This document shows positions 9,774 to 17,709 of a stretch of DNA of 64,000 nucleotides, one piece after another. The notes under the pieces are model-generated. The model had not been told where the DNA came from. It saw nothing but the letters and a program-made list of their open reading frames with translations, and did no database searches. How positions within the stretch are numbered: the stretch's first letter is position 1; every line of letters starts with the position of its first letter. A program made the translations under genes and the position numbers. The stretch is from positions 2,490,001 to 2,554,000 of the forward strand of contig NZ_WIQK01000001.1 of the NCBI RefSeq assembly GCF_015732155.1, written 5' to 3'. Origin of the DNA: Pectinatus sottacetonis. GTDB taxonomy: Bacteria; Bacillota; Negativicutes; Selenomonadales; Selenomonadaceae.

Positions 9774-11059
9774 TCATTGTCCTCCACACTTATACCCATA
9801 GCGTTTTTTAATTGTGCTTTGTCACGAGCATAATCATATTGTGCACTTATTTGATTAAGTCTGGCAGTTGATAAGGCAAGTTGTGCATCAATGATATCCA
9901 ATATTATTCCGGCGCCAACACGGTATTTTTCCTGTGCGATAAATAGGTCTTCTTCTGCCTGATCTATAGCTGTCTGTGTTGAATTGAATCTTTTCTTTGC
10001 TTCGTTCATATTCAGATATGCCTGACGAACTTCTAAGTCAATGTCATCAGCTTTTTCCTGCAATGCGAGCTGTTTTTGTTCAAGAACAGACTGCGCTGAA
10101 TTTATACTTGATTTAGTAAGACCGTTGTCAAAAACATCCCAACTTGCAGCAATGCCGACTGTGTAATCATGATCTCGTTCTGTCGGAGTGGGTTGATTAG
10201 TCCAGTCAGTGCTTATAGAAGCATTTACTGTTGGTTTGTAATCAGTTTTTGCTAATTCAATATTTTTCTGTGCAATATTGCAGTCTATTTTTGCCTGTTC
10301 TAGATCCTTACGATGTTTGGCAGCATAAAGCAGGCAGTAGGAAAGTGGTTTTATGAAAGCTCTGTATTTGAAAGTGTCTGTAAGATAAAGTGGTTCATCA
10401 CGATTGAGTTTTATAATATTCTTGAAAGTTATAACATTTATATCATAAGTATTTTTAGCCTTTATCAAAGTCTGCTTTGCATTCGATAAAGCCACTTGCG
10501 AACGTAATAAATCAGATTTTGGAATGCTGCCGGCACTATACAATTCCTGTACGTTTTTTAAATGTTGTGTATAGTTATTTACAGATTCTTTATCTACATT
10601 TATATCTTGATCGGCTTCTAAAATATCATAATATGCTTTAATTGTATTATATGCTATGTTTTCTGCTGTACGCTGAGTATTTAGGCTGCTTTGTAATAAG
10701 GTTTGTTCTTGTATGTTGACATTAAGATTGTTTTTACCGGCCGAATAAAGTGGATAATTCAATGATAAGCTGTTAGTATTGTCACGTTCAAACTGCTTTT
10801 TTATGCCATCGGTGATTCCGTCAGATATAGAAAAATTGCTACCTAATGAGATGGTAAGTCTTTTTTTGGCTTTTGCCCCGGCAAGATTATATTTGGCAGT
10901 ATCTTCTTTCTTTGCGGCAATTTGGATTTCCAGATTGTTTTGCAGAGCCATTTGGACAGATTCGTCTAGCGAAAGACGAGCGCAAAAACCTGATGATGTG
11001 GGAAATAATGATAAAATAAATGCGAGAGGGAATAGTTCTTTTAAGATTTTTTTATTCAT
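9770..11059 (-). CDS. TolC-family outer membrane efflux protein
   Basis: This 429-residue protein has a signal peptide (hydrophobic core PLAFILSLFPTSS, probable cleavage near residue 27) and two OEP repeats. Each has a heptad-rich helix pair with conserved motifs: LSLDESVQMALQNN at the start of the mature protein, and LYSAGSIPKSDLLRSQVAL and YRVGAGIILDIIDAQLAL at equivalent places in the repeats. TolC homologues form trimeric outer-membrane channels. The gene therefore implies a diderm cell envelope, unusual in Firmicutes but normal in Negativicutes. It is the first gene of the efflux operon. Confidence 0.9.
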   Translation of the reverse strand: MNKKILKELFPLAFILSLFPTSSGFCARLSLDESVQMALQNNLEIQIAAKKEDTAKYNLAGAKAKKRLTISLGSNFSISDGITDGIKKQFERDNTNSLSLNYPLYSAGKNNLNVNIQEQTLLQSSLNTQRTAENIAYNTIKAYYDILEADQDINVDKESVNNYTQHLKNVQELYSAGSIPKSDLLRSQVALSNAKQTLIKAKNTYDINVITFKNIIKLNRDEPLYLTDTFKYRAFIKPLSYCLLYAAKHRKDLEQAKIDCNIAQKNIELAKTDYKPTVNASISTDWTNQPTPTERDHDYTVGIAASWDVFDNGLTKSSINSAQSVLEQKQLALQEKADDIDLEVRQAYLNMNEAKKRFNSTQTAIDQAEEDLFIAQEKYRVGAGIILDIIDAQLALSTARLNQISAQYDYARDKAQLKNAMGISVEDNE

Positions 11060-11254
11060 AACCGTGCCTTTCTTGAGTAATATAAAACCTTTTATTTGCT
11101 TATAATAGTAAATTTTGCTTACAACATATTATTATATATTATTTTTAATAAAAATAATATGCTGTGGTTTACGCTGAGTATTTTTATTATTTAATATTTG
11201 AAGAAAGTTTGCACAAAAATCTTTTCATATTTGACATTAATATTTTTTTTATAC

Positions 11255-11284
11255 TTGACGTATATAATATTGATAAACTAAAAT
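11255..11284 (+). promoter_or_regulatory. Probable serA promoter
   Basis: TTGACG (11255-11260) and TAAAAT (11279-11284) are 18 bp apart, about 43 bp before the serA start. They lie in the intergenic region shared with the divergent efflux operon. I saw no riboswitch or T-box in this region. Confidence 0.45.
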
Positions 11285-11326
11285 AGATATATATTTATAC
11301 ATATAAAAGGGAGATTGGAAATTATA

Positions 11327-12910
11327 ATGAAAGTTTTAGTTGCTGATGGCGTATCAAAAAAAGCTGTCGATATTTTAGACAAAGAGTTTGACGTGGTTGT
11401 CAAAGAAAAATTACCAGCAGAAGAATTACTCAGTATAATAGCAGAATTTGATGGGATAATCGTACGCAGTGCATCTAAAATAACAAAGAAAGTTATAGAT
11501 AAGGCTGAAAAACTTAAAGTTATTGGCAGAGCAGGAGTTGGTACTGATAATATAGATATTTCCGCGGCAACTGATCGGGGAATTATTGTTTTAAATGCTC
11601 CAGAAGGGAATACAATTGCGGCTACTGAACATACAATGGCAATGATGCTTTCTATGAGCCGAATGATACCTATTGCTAATGAAACAGTGCAAAAGGGTGA
11701 ATGGAATCGTAAAAAATATGTTGGTGTGGAATTACGGGGAAAAACACTGGGTGTTATAGGTTTGGGCCGTATCGGATCTGGCGTTGCTAAAAGAGCAATG
11801 TCTTTTGATATGAAAATAATAGCATATGATCCATACTTGAATGAAGATCGGGCGCATGCACTTGGTGTAACGATCGGTTCACTTGATGATGTAATAAAAA
11901 ATGCAGATTTTATTACAGTACATATGCCCCTTACCCCCCAAACTAAAAATATGCTGAATAAAGATAATATATGCAAAATGAAAAAAGGGGTAAGACTTAT
12001 AAACTGCGCTCGCGGTGGTATAATAAATGAACAGGATCTTGCCGATGCCGTAAAGGCAGGGCAGGTTGCTGGTGCAGCTATTGATGTATTTACAAGTGAA
12101 CCTTTAGCAGCAGATAACCCGCTACGCAATATTCCTAACATAGTTTTGACGCCGCATCTTGGAGCATCTACAGTGGAAGCACAGATAGGTGTTGCCATTG
12201 ATGCATCCCACGGAGTAGCTGCTGCATTAAAAGGGGAACCTGTTTCTACTGCTGTGAATATGGCGCCTGTATCTGCTGAAACAATGGGAAAAATTCGTCC
12301 ATATCTTACTTTGGCAGAAAGATTAGGATGTACGGCACAGTCACTTTCAGATGGGCCAATACAAAGCTTGACGATTCGCTATAATGGTAATATTGCAGAT
12401 ATAGATACAAAAATGATTTCCATAGCAGTTATCAAGGGTATGCTTAATCCTATACTGCAGACAGCTGTTAATTATGTAAATGCCCCTTCAATAGCTAAAC
12501 AGCGTAATATTAAAATAGAAGAAATAAAAAATAAGGATGTTAAAAATTTTGCCAATTTGATAACTGTTACAGTAAGAACACCAGAAGGAGAACAATCTGT
12601 ACAGGGAACTCTTTTTGGTACAGATGGACGCATTGTTACAATAAATCAGCATCGTGTTGATGTTGATCCTCATGCCCGTATTCTTATTTGTCCTCATATC
12701 AATCGTCCGGGAATGATTGGTCAGGTCGGTTCAGTCTTGGGGAAATATAATGTAAATATTTCAGGAATGCAGGTAGGAAAAACGGCAATTGCAGGTACAA
12801 GTATGATGGTACTTACTATTGATAATGACATTACACAGAATATTATTGATGAAGTATTAAAAATAGATGGCATTTTTGATGCTAAACTGGTAAATTTTTA
12901 TACTGTGTGA
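11327..12910 (+). CDS. serA: D-3-phosphoglycerate dehydrogenase
   Basis: This enzyme makes 3-phosphohydroxypyruvate from 3-phosphoglycerate with NAD+, the first step of serine synthesis. From the ATG at 11327 the protein has about 527 residues, matching the long SerA form. Seen in the protein: the Rossmann motif GVIGLGRIGSGVA (near 145), the catalytic Arg in INCARGGI (near 233), and the HLGAST histidine (near 283). An intervening ASB domain follows, then a C-terminal ACT domain (ILICPHINRPGMIGQVGSVL), which suggests serine feedback. A TTG at 11315 is in frame but lies within the ribosome-binding region. It is monocistronic. The next gene downstream is lost in the mobile island. Confidence 0.95.
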   Translation: MKVLVADGVSKKAVDILDKEFDVVVKEKLPAEELLSIIAEFDGIIVRSASKITKKVIDKAEKLKVIGRAGVGTDNIDISAATDRGIIVLNAPEGNTIAATEHTMAMMLSMSRMIPIANETVQKGEWNRKKYVGVELRGKTLGVIGLGRIGSGVAKRAMSFDMKIIAYDPYLNEDRAHALGVTIGSLDDVIKNADFITVHMPLTPQTKNMLNKDNICKMKKGVRLINCARGGIINEQDLADAVKAGQVAGAAIDVFTSEPLAADNPLRNIPNIVLTPHLGASTVEAQIGVAIDASHGVAAALKGEPVSTAVNMAPVSAETMGKIRPYLTLAERLGCTAQSLSDGPIQSLTIRYNGNIADIDTKMISIAVIKGMLNPILQTAVNYVNAPSIAKQRNIKIEEIKNKDVKNFANLITVTVRTPEGEQSVQGTLFGTDGRIVTINQHRVDVDPHARILICPHINRPGMIGQVGSVLGKYNVNISGMQVGKTAIAGTSMMVLTIDNDITQNIIDEVLKIDGIFDAKLVNFYTV

Positions 12911-13102
12911 GATAAGATATATTTTATATAGAATATAGTAGCTGCTTTAGTTTCACTAGGAAAATTAAAGTCGGTGTGTAGAATGATCAAAATATGTGAA
13001 GTGGACGAAATCCTGCTTACCAATGTTTCGTGTTTAACTGTCCACGAATAGAAACTGGTGGGAGTTTATCTGTCATAAAATGAGAAAATAATTACTACTA
13101 AT

Positions 13103-13140
13103 AATACCGCTGATCTTGTAATATTATACAGGAACAGCGG
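13103..13140. repeat. Inverted repeat downstream of serA
   Basis: ACCGCTG and CAGCGGC arms flank an AT-rich loop of about 22 nt. It could be a weak terminator or the end of the degraded element that begins here. Between the serA stop and this point I see no gene. Confidence 0.3.
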
Positions 13141-13143
13141 CAT

Positions 13144-13432
13144 TTATACTATATTAATGATATCAATTTCTTCTGATATCAATTTTACATTTTCACCGAG
13201 TTTAAAGCAACGGTGAAGTGTTGATAATTTTAATTTAAGTGGAGAACGCCTCGGATGAGTCGGTTTATTGTCCTATTTTTTCTTGGAGCCTGTTTTAGGT
13301 GGCAGTCTTTTTGCTGCAATCCACATATATAAGGCTCGCCTAAGGGGTACCCTAAAATTTGAACAACTTTAGTTACTGATTTATTTTGACTATATAGATT
13401 GAGGGCTCTGTTTTTCTGTCCTAATACATTTT
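13144..13432 (-). pseudogene. IS3-type transposase OrfA remnant
   Basis: Reading the minus strand gives RALNLYSQNKSVTKVVQILGYP. After one frameshift it continues RALYMWIAAKRLPPKTG, a TAG stop, then the lysine-rich SPLKLKLSTLHRCFKLGENV and ISEEI. This is the double helix-turn-helix layout of IS3-family OrfA proteins. The frame is broken by a shift and an internal stop, and no OrfB (DDE domain) is present, so the element is dead. It marks the left part of the mobile island after serA. Confidence 0.6.
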
Positions 13433-13492
13433 TTATGCTTCCACGGAAAATGAATAGAACTCGGTCTCATAACCAAACATTTCGCATCTAAT

Positions 13493-13520
13493 AAAAAGCC
13501 GTCCAAATGGACGGCTTTTT
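13493..13520. terminator. Bidirectional rho-independent terminator
   Basis: A perfect 13-bp stem (AAAAAGCCGTCCA with TGGACGGCTTTTT) with a 2-nt loop and T-runs on both strands. No intact gene ends next to it, so it is probably left over from a lost gene. Confidence 0.75.
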
Positions 13521-13639
13521 GTGCTTGCTAAGAAATAGAGAATGTTGTGCCAACACTGGAAGAAAAAATAAACGTATTCAAGAGGCAATCTAGCAGCTTG
13601 AAAATCCGAATAAAATTCTATTGAATCGAAAAGCATGGA

Positions 13640-14190
13640 GGAACACAGAATGTGAGCACACCGTCTTATTGAGCACGGAGGCATTCTGGAAAGTGTTTTT
13701 TGAATTCATATTTATGCCAAGTGAGCGCGTTAAAAGGTATGTGCGCTTCTTTCGGCAGCTCTATATTCAAAGCAACAACATGGGGCATCTGGATAGCGCA
13801 CTTATACACCCTTACGGGTGCCGTGCGCTATGCGAGGCCGTTGCGCCCTCCAAACCTCTTGCGTGCCTCACGGCAAGGCTCATCCTTGACGGACGTTCCT
13901 TTCCCTGAGGCGTAAACCGCCGCCACCCAGAGAAAGGTAAGCATGGCAACCTGCCATAGAGAGACCCGTGGCCGTAAATGGAATTTTCATCTTGCACGGA
14001 ACCGCGCCGTACGGCATCCGCGAGGATGCACAGCCGCCCCGGAAAGGGACGTTCGCAAAATGGACGTGAGGTCCGTTTTTGCCCAGGGGATTGGGGGCAG
14101 GTGCCCTCAATAAGAGTCATTCGGGTACCTGAATGAATTGCTTGTCCGTTTTGTGCGAATGCGGTATTGTGATCGTAAATACTATATTGC
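13640..14190. other. GC-rich remnant of an integrative element, no intact gene
   Basis: The base composition switches abruptly here to clearly GC-rich, most strongly at 13,800-14,150, against an AT-rich genome. Open frames exist on both strands, but none has a convincing start, ribosome-binding site or recognisable product. I read it as non-coding or decayed DNA from an integrative conjugative element of another host. The composition matches the TnpW/recombinase stretch 1.6 kb downstream, suggesting one element split by the HxlR/hydrolase insertion. Confidence 0.5.
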
Positions 14191-14315
14191 AACTTGATAA
14201 AATACCTTCAATTGTAAATGTAGTTCTAGGAAAAAACATATTTCAGTTGCTGAGCATAACGGAATAAATATTCCTGTAGAAATGACAACCTGCAAGCTAT
14301 TATAGCACATACAAA

Positions 14316-14666
14316 TTACAGCGCGTATTGTTTTCCCCATTTCCCCAACTCAAAGAAAACTGGCAAAAGGGCATTGCCGGTTTCTGTCAGAGAATATTCA
14401 ACATGTGGTGGAATTTCATTATATTGTATACGTGAAACAATTCCCTTTTGCTCCAATTCTCTTAGGGTCGAAGTTAACATGGTATTTGTAATTGTTGGAA
14501 TCGACTTTTTTAATTTACCAAATCGCATGTGGTTATTTTTTAGCAGGTAAAAAATAATACGAGAAGTCCATTTACCTTGCAAAATTTCTAATGACTGCAA
14601 TACAGGACATTTGGGGTCGCCTTGATAGTGTTTCAGGCTGTTTATAAAATTTTGGTATTCAGACAT
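14316..14666 (-). CDS. HxlR-family winged-helix transcriptional regulator
   Basis: This 116-residue protein has the HxlR layout. An early cysteine (KCPVLQSLEILQGKW, Cys near 20) is followed by a winged helix with recognition segment IPTITNTMLTSTLRELEQKG (near 55-74) and a wing ending HVEYSLTETG. Such proteins often sense electrophiles or oxidants through that cysteine and control the divergent neighbour. It is transcribed away from an esterase-like hydrolase. A perfect inverted repeat lies over the hydrolase promoter, so it probably represses that gene. Base composition is AT-rich, unlike the GC-rich debris on either side. Confidence 0.9.
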   Translation of the reverse strand: MSEYQNFINSLKHYQGDPKCPVLQSLEILQGKWTSRIIFYLLKNNHMRFGKLKKSIPTITNTMLTSTLRELEQKGIVSRIQYNEIPPHVEYSLTETGNALLPVFFELGKWGKQYAL

Positions 14667-14725
14667 ATTTCAAAAGCACTCCTTTCGGTATGAATTTCCG
14701 TACATAGTTAGAATATTTTACGTAC

Positions 14726-14768
14726 TTGACTCTGATTTTATATATAGTATAATCAATATACTATATAT
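14726..14768 (+). promoter_or_regulatory. Promoter with palindromic operator for the hydrolase gene
   Basis: TTGACT (14726-14731) and TATAAT (14748-14753) are 16 bp apart. A perfect 11-bp inverted repeat, ATATATAGTAT (14740-14750) and ATACTATATAT (14758-14768) with a 7-bp centre, covers the -10 box. A repressor bound there would block transcription; the HxlR protein is the obvious candidate. Confidence 0.6.
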
Positions 14769-14801
14769 AATCAATAGTAAATTGAAAATGGAGGTACATT
14801 T

Positions 14802-15695
14802 ATGCTTGTTGAAAAAAGATTGCTTTGGGAAAACAATGACAAAATAAATTATGTGGCTTATCTGATGGACAACTCCCCCGATATTGAAAACGAAAGAAAG
14901 CATCCCGCAATCATCATTTGTGGTGGAGGAGGATTTGTACGAATAACAGACAAAGAAAAGGAACCCGTTGCACTATTCTTTTTGAATCATGGATTTCAGG
15001 CTTTTGTCTTAAACTACACCACAAAAAAAATTGGAGACAGCACTTACCCTAACCCGGAATATGATTTAGCAAAAATGATAGTTACTGTTCGGGAACATGC
15101 TGTTGAATGGAACATTGATATCAGCAAAATAGCTATTGCAGGCTTTTCGGCAGGAGGTTCGATTTGTGCTTCTTTGGCAACTCAATGGAACGAAAAATTT
15201 TTATATAAAAAGTTGGAGGTGTCTTCGGAAATGTTAAAGCCTAATGCGGCAATATTAGCATATCCATTACTTGATTTCGAATATCAAAAGAAAAAGATTG
15301 TAGAAGATGAAAATTGCAATAGTTTTCTTGAATTTGCAAAAATGAAAAAAGGCGATTTTCTAAGCATGGCTATGGACGCAGCTATTGGAGTACAGGCAAC
15401 AGAAAAACAGTTAAAAGAAGGCAGTCCTATTAATCATATTACCCCCAATATGCCGCCAGTTTTTATATGGGGTACTGCTAATGACGGTATGGTTTACGTA
15501 GGTCAAATATTGAAATTTGCGGAAAAATTGAGCGGCAATAATATTCCATATGAATTGCATGTCTTTGAAAGTGGGTATCATGGGTTATCATTAGCAAATC
15601 ACAATACAACTAATAGTCATGAAAAAATAAATACAGATGTTTCAGTTTGGACAACCTTAGCTGTGAATTTTTTAAATAGACATTTTTTATTGTAA
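14802..15695 (+). CDS. Alpha/beta hydrolase (esterase/lipase-like, Aes/BD-FAE type)
   Basis: This 297-residue, probably cytoplasmic protein (no signal peptide) has the nucleophile elbow GFSAGG (Ser near 120), an oxyanion-hole stretch ICGGGGF (near 46) in place of the usual HGGG, an acid in WGTANDGMV (near 228) and a histidine in GYHGLS (near 259). This is the hormone-sensitive-lipase-like/carboxylesterase pattern; the substrate is unknown. A strong GGAGG precedes the start. Its pairing with a divergent HxlR regulator suggests induction by a reactive or toxic ester or aldehyde. It sits as cargo inside the mobile island. Confidence 0.85.
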   Translation: MLVEKRLLWENNDKINYVAYLMDNSPDIENERKHPAIIICGGGGFVRITDKEKEPVALFFLNHGFQAFVLNYTTKKIGDSTYPNPEYDLAKMIVTVREHAVEWNIDISKIAIAGFSAGGSICASLATQWNEKFLYKKLEVSSEMLKPNAAILAYPLLDFEYQKKKIVEDENCNSFLEFAKMKKGDFLSMAMDAAIGVQATEKQLKEGSPINHITPNMPPVFIWGTANDGMVYVGQILKFAEKLSGNNIPYELHVFESGYHGLSLANHNTTNSHEKINTDVSVWTTLAVNFLNRHFLL

Positions 15696-15783
15696 CTGTC
15701 AGTATAATTTTAATAACGCTATCGGCTGATGGAGGAGCCGCCATTTCACCGTGACGGCTTGGCATATGCGAACAGGAGGCAAC

Positions 15784-16048
15784 ATGGAGCATACCAGCAA
15801 CCCCGCAGTCAGCACTGCCCGCCGAACGATTGGCGGGACTACATACATCGTCAACGCTTATTTCAAGCAGGATACCGCCGAAACGGTGGTATCCACCCAT
15901 GGCGCGGGTGATCGACCTTGCTTTGCAGGCGGCCCTGGGCCTCTTTTGGCCCAATTTTTTCGCCCGACCCGTTCACAGCGCCGCCCATCCGCAGTATAAT
16001 GAAGCCACACAAACTTCCTTTATGGATAGACTGACGGAAAAGAGGTAA
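15784..16048 (+). pseudogene. Frameshifted TnpW-like transposon protein
   Basis: An ATG with a strong AGGAGG begins MEHTSNPAVSTARRTIGGTTY and continues IVNAYFKQDTAETVV. This is the pattern of the small TnpW-type proteins encoded just before the large serine recombinase of Tn4451/Tn1549-like elements. Near 15,900 the expected continuation (MARVIDLALQ) is in another frame, so the gene is broken. That second frame ends at 16,048, two bases before the recombinase ATG. Base composition is GC-rich. The TnpW name is from memory of the family; the broken state is visible in the sequence. Confidence 0.5.
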
Positions 16049-16050
16049 CG

Positions 16051-16308
16051 ATGCAAAAGGCAGTTCAAAACAAGAACGCGCTGTATTGCCGCCTTTCGGT
16101 GGACGATAACTGCAACGGTGAAAGCGACAGCATCCAGAACCAGCGCCTGATCCTGCAAAAGTACGCCAAAGACCACGGTTTTCTTGATACCGTGGTGTTC
16201 ACGGACGATGGCGTCAGCGGCACAACATTCCAGCGCAAGGGCTTCCAGCAAATGATCGACGGCATACAGGCGGGGAAAATTAATACGGTGATCGTCAAGG
16301 ATTTGTGA
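16051..16308 (+). pseudogene. Large serine recombinase, N-terminal catalytic fragment
   Basis: These 85 residues match the start of a Tn4451 TnpX-like serine recombinase. They run ALYCRLSVDDNCNGESDSIQ with the catalytic serine, then a KYAKDHGF segment, FTDDGVSGTTFQRKGFQ and INTVIVKDL. Intact proteins continue with SR.GR and several hundred more residues. Here the frame stops right after KDL. The following sequence reads as part of a MarR-family regulator in the overlapping frame, so a deletion or recombination joined two unrelated genes at about 16,305. It cannot be functional. Confidence 0.75.
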
Positions 16309-16537
16309 AAATGAGGGGATAAATCCAATTGATTTATCAATTATGCTGAAGGTAGATAAATCAACAACAGCAAAAGCAATTCAAAAGATGGAAGATAAGG
16401 GACTGATCGAGAGGAAGCGGGATAATATCGATAAGAGAATGTGGCGGTTATATCCTAAGCCAGAAGTATTGGATTTATATTCATTAATCATTGGGGAAGA
16501 AAATGAAAATATATTATTATATTGTACCAACTTTTAA
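16304..16537 (+). pseudogene. MarR-family regulator fragment
   Basis: The frame from about 16,304 reads CENEGINPIDLSIMLKVDKS and then TTAKAIQKMEDKGLIERKRD, followed by DKRMWRLYPK. This is the recognition helix and wing of a MarR-type winged helix. The N-terminal third is missing, replaced by the recombinase fragment. The C-terminal dimerisation helix is cut at about 16,530 where an IS200/IS605-like end begins. Both ends are broken. Confidence 0.65.
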
Positions 16538-16588
16538 CTTTTTGTGGCGAGAATTTCCCAACTTCTAAAATAGTGGGATGAATCGCCA
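16530..16588. mobile_element. IS200/IS605-type right-end-like hairpin
   Basis: The stretch TTTAACTTTTTGTGGCGAG is followed by a short hairpin region (CCCAACTTCTAAAATAGTGGG). It resembles a second copy at 21,981-22,040 (TTTAACTTTTGTAACTAGAA, then CTCCACTTCTAAAGTGGTGGGG). Such hairpins occur at the right ends of IS200/IS605 elements next to tnpB. No tnpB is present. Confidence 0.4.
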
Positions 16589-16700
16589 GGGTTTTAGTAT
16601 TGCAAGTATAATTTTTTCATGCTATGATATTATCAGTCGAAATGATTGGATAATTTTTATAATGAGAGAATTACAGCATAATTAGCATTCAGTTTTTCTG

Positions 16701-16829
16701 ATGTATTACCATCTCGTTTTGGTTGTAAAATATCGTCGCAAGGTAATTAATAATGATATTTCTGAGAGACTTAGAGGAATAAAGGAAGAGATTGTATATG
16801 ATAATGATGAGGAGAAATGTAATTATTAG
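16701..16829 (+). pseudogene. IS200-type transposase TnpA, N-terminal remnant
   Basis: The 42 codons from the ATG at 16,701 read MYYHLVLVVKYRRKVI followed by SERLRGIKEEI. This matches the beginning of the IS200/IS605 Y1 transposase TnpA, normally about 130-150 residues. The HUH histidine pair and the catalytic tyrosine are missing. The end of this remnant overlaps the first codons of kptA in another frame, so the kptA leader is built on transposon debris. Confidence 0.6.
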
Positions 16830-17388
16830 TTTAAAAGATATAAGTGTCTTTTTAAGTCTAGTTCTGCGGCATAAACCGCAGGCTGCCGGAATTACAGTGG
16901 ACGAACACGGTTGGGCCGATGTAGCGGAATTGATCAATGGTGTAAATAACACCGGCAAATACCATTTAGATGAAAATATCCTGCAAAAAATCGTGCAGAC
17001 CGACAGCAAGCAGCGCTATAGCTACAGCAGCGACAAAAGAAAGATTCGAGCAAATCAAGGCCATTCTATTCTTATAGATGTAGAACTGAAACCTAGAGTC
17101 CCACCTTCTGTACTATATCATGGGACCGGAGAAAAATATGCAGCAGCGATTGACCAGCAGGGATTGCTGCCCAAGAGTCGGCTATATGTGCATCTATCAC
17201 TGGATACAAAAACGGCAAATGTTGTTGGTGCAAGACACGGCAGTCCTGTCATCTACATGATTGACACGAAACGTATGCTGCAGGATGGTTTTGTGTTTTT
17301 TGAATCAGCAAATCATGTATGGCTTATCAAATCAGTGCCAACACGCTATTTACAGAAATTGAATAATGATTCGTCAACGTCTATCTAA
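16798..17388 (+). CDS. kptA: RNA 2'-phosphotransferase (Tpt1/KptA family)
   Basis: KptA removes a 2'-phosphate from RNA using NAD+, yielding ADP-ribose 1'',2''-cyclic phosphate. In eukaryotes this ends tRNA splicing; the bacterial role is unclear. The protein has about 196 residues. The N-terminal winged-helix lobe contains LSLVLRHKP with the conserved Arg-His and the HGWADV segment. The C-terminal ADP-ribosyltransferase lobe has LYHGTG (near 108), VHLSLD (near 141), and ARHGSPVIY (near 154). All the family's key blocks are present, so it should be active. The ATG at 16,798 is 7 nt after AGGAAGAG; a TTG at 16,792 is too close to it. It lies inside the mobile island, and its stop overlaps the next frame by 23 nt. 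Confidence 0.88.
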   Translation: MIMMRRNVIISLKDISVFLSLVLRHKPQAAGITVDEHGWADVAELINGVNNTGKYHLDENILQKIVQTDSKQRYSYSSDKRKIRANQGHSILIDVELKPRVPPSVLYHGTGEKYAAAIDQQGLLPKSRLYVHLSLDTKTANVVGARHGSPVIYMIDTKRMLQDGFVFFESANHVWLIKSVPTRYLQKLNNDSSTSI

Positions 17389-17695
17389 TATTGATAGGCG
17401 TTTTTATAATAAAGATATTGTTGACTATCAAAAATCAATAAATGTTGCGATAGATGATTTTATGAACAGCAATATTCAGATACCAAATACTAGTTTAGCA
17501 AGAAAAGATATCTATCGTCGTTTACTTTTTGCGCAAAAAAACTTATTAGGCAATTTAAAAAACTACGTGTATTATAGAGTAAAGTTTATTGAAACACAAA
17601 ATATTGACTATCAAGGCGATTCAATATTTTATTTTGAACAAGCAAAAGCAAATGCTAATACTGCATCTTCCTGTATTGATGAATTTAAAGATTAG
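17366..17695 (+). CDS. Unknown 109-residue protein between kptA and a zinc-ribbon protein
   Basis: The protein is helical and polar, with basic patches (RQRLSNIDRRFYNKD, KDIYRRLLFAQKN) and an acidic end (SSCIDEFKD). It has no signal peptide or membrane segment, and I do not recognise it. The ATG has no ribosome-binding site and lies inside the end of kptA, so it is either translated by coupling or is the 3' part of a longer gene cut when kptA arrived. Fourteen bases separate it from the next gene. The two look like an older, AT-rich pair distinct from kptA. Confidence 0.45.
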   Translation: MIRQRLSNIDRRFYNKDIVDYQKSINVAIDDFMNSNIQIPNTSLARKDIYRRLLFAQKNLLGNLKNYVYYRVKFIETQNIDYQGDSIFYFEQAKANANTASSCIDEFKD

Positions 17696-17709
17696 GAGGG
17701 AACAAATAC

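Noticed and set aside
11278-12198. 306-codon frame antisense to serA
   Set aside because: The opposite strand carries a complete, well-conserved serA; the antisense translation is serine/isoleucine-rich without any domain.
13021-13070. A third IS200/IS605-like end (TTTAACTGTCCACG, GGTGGGAG)
   Set aside because: Only short similarity to the two better copies and no clear hairpin.
13812-14192. Open frames on both strands in the GC-rich block
   Set aside because: They have no ribosome-binding site, low-complexity Arg/Pro/Gly-rich translations and overlap each other. Long frames without stops are expected in GC-rich DNA.
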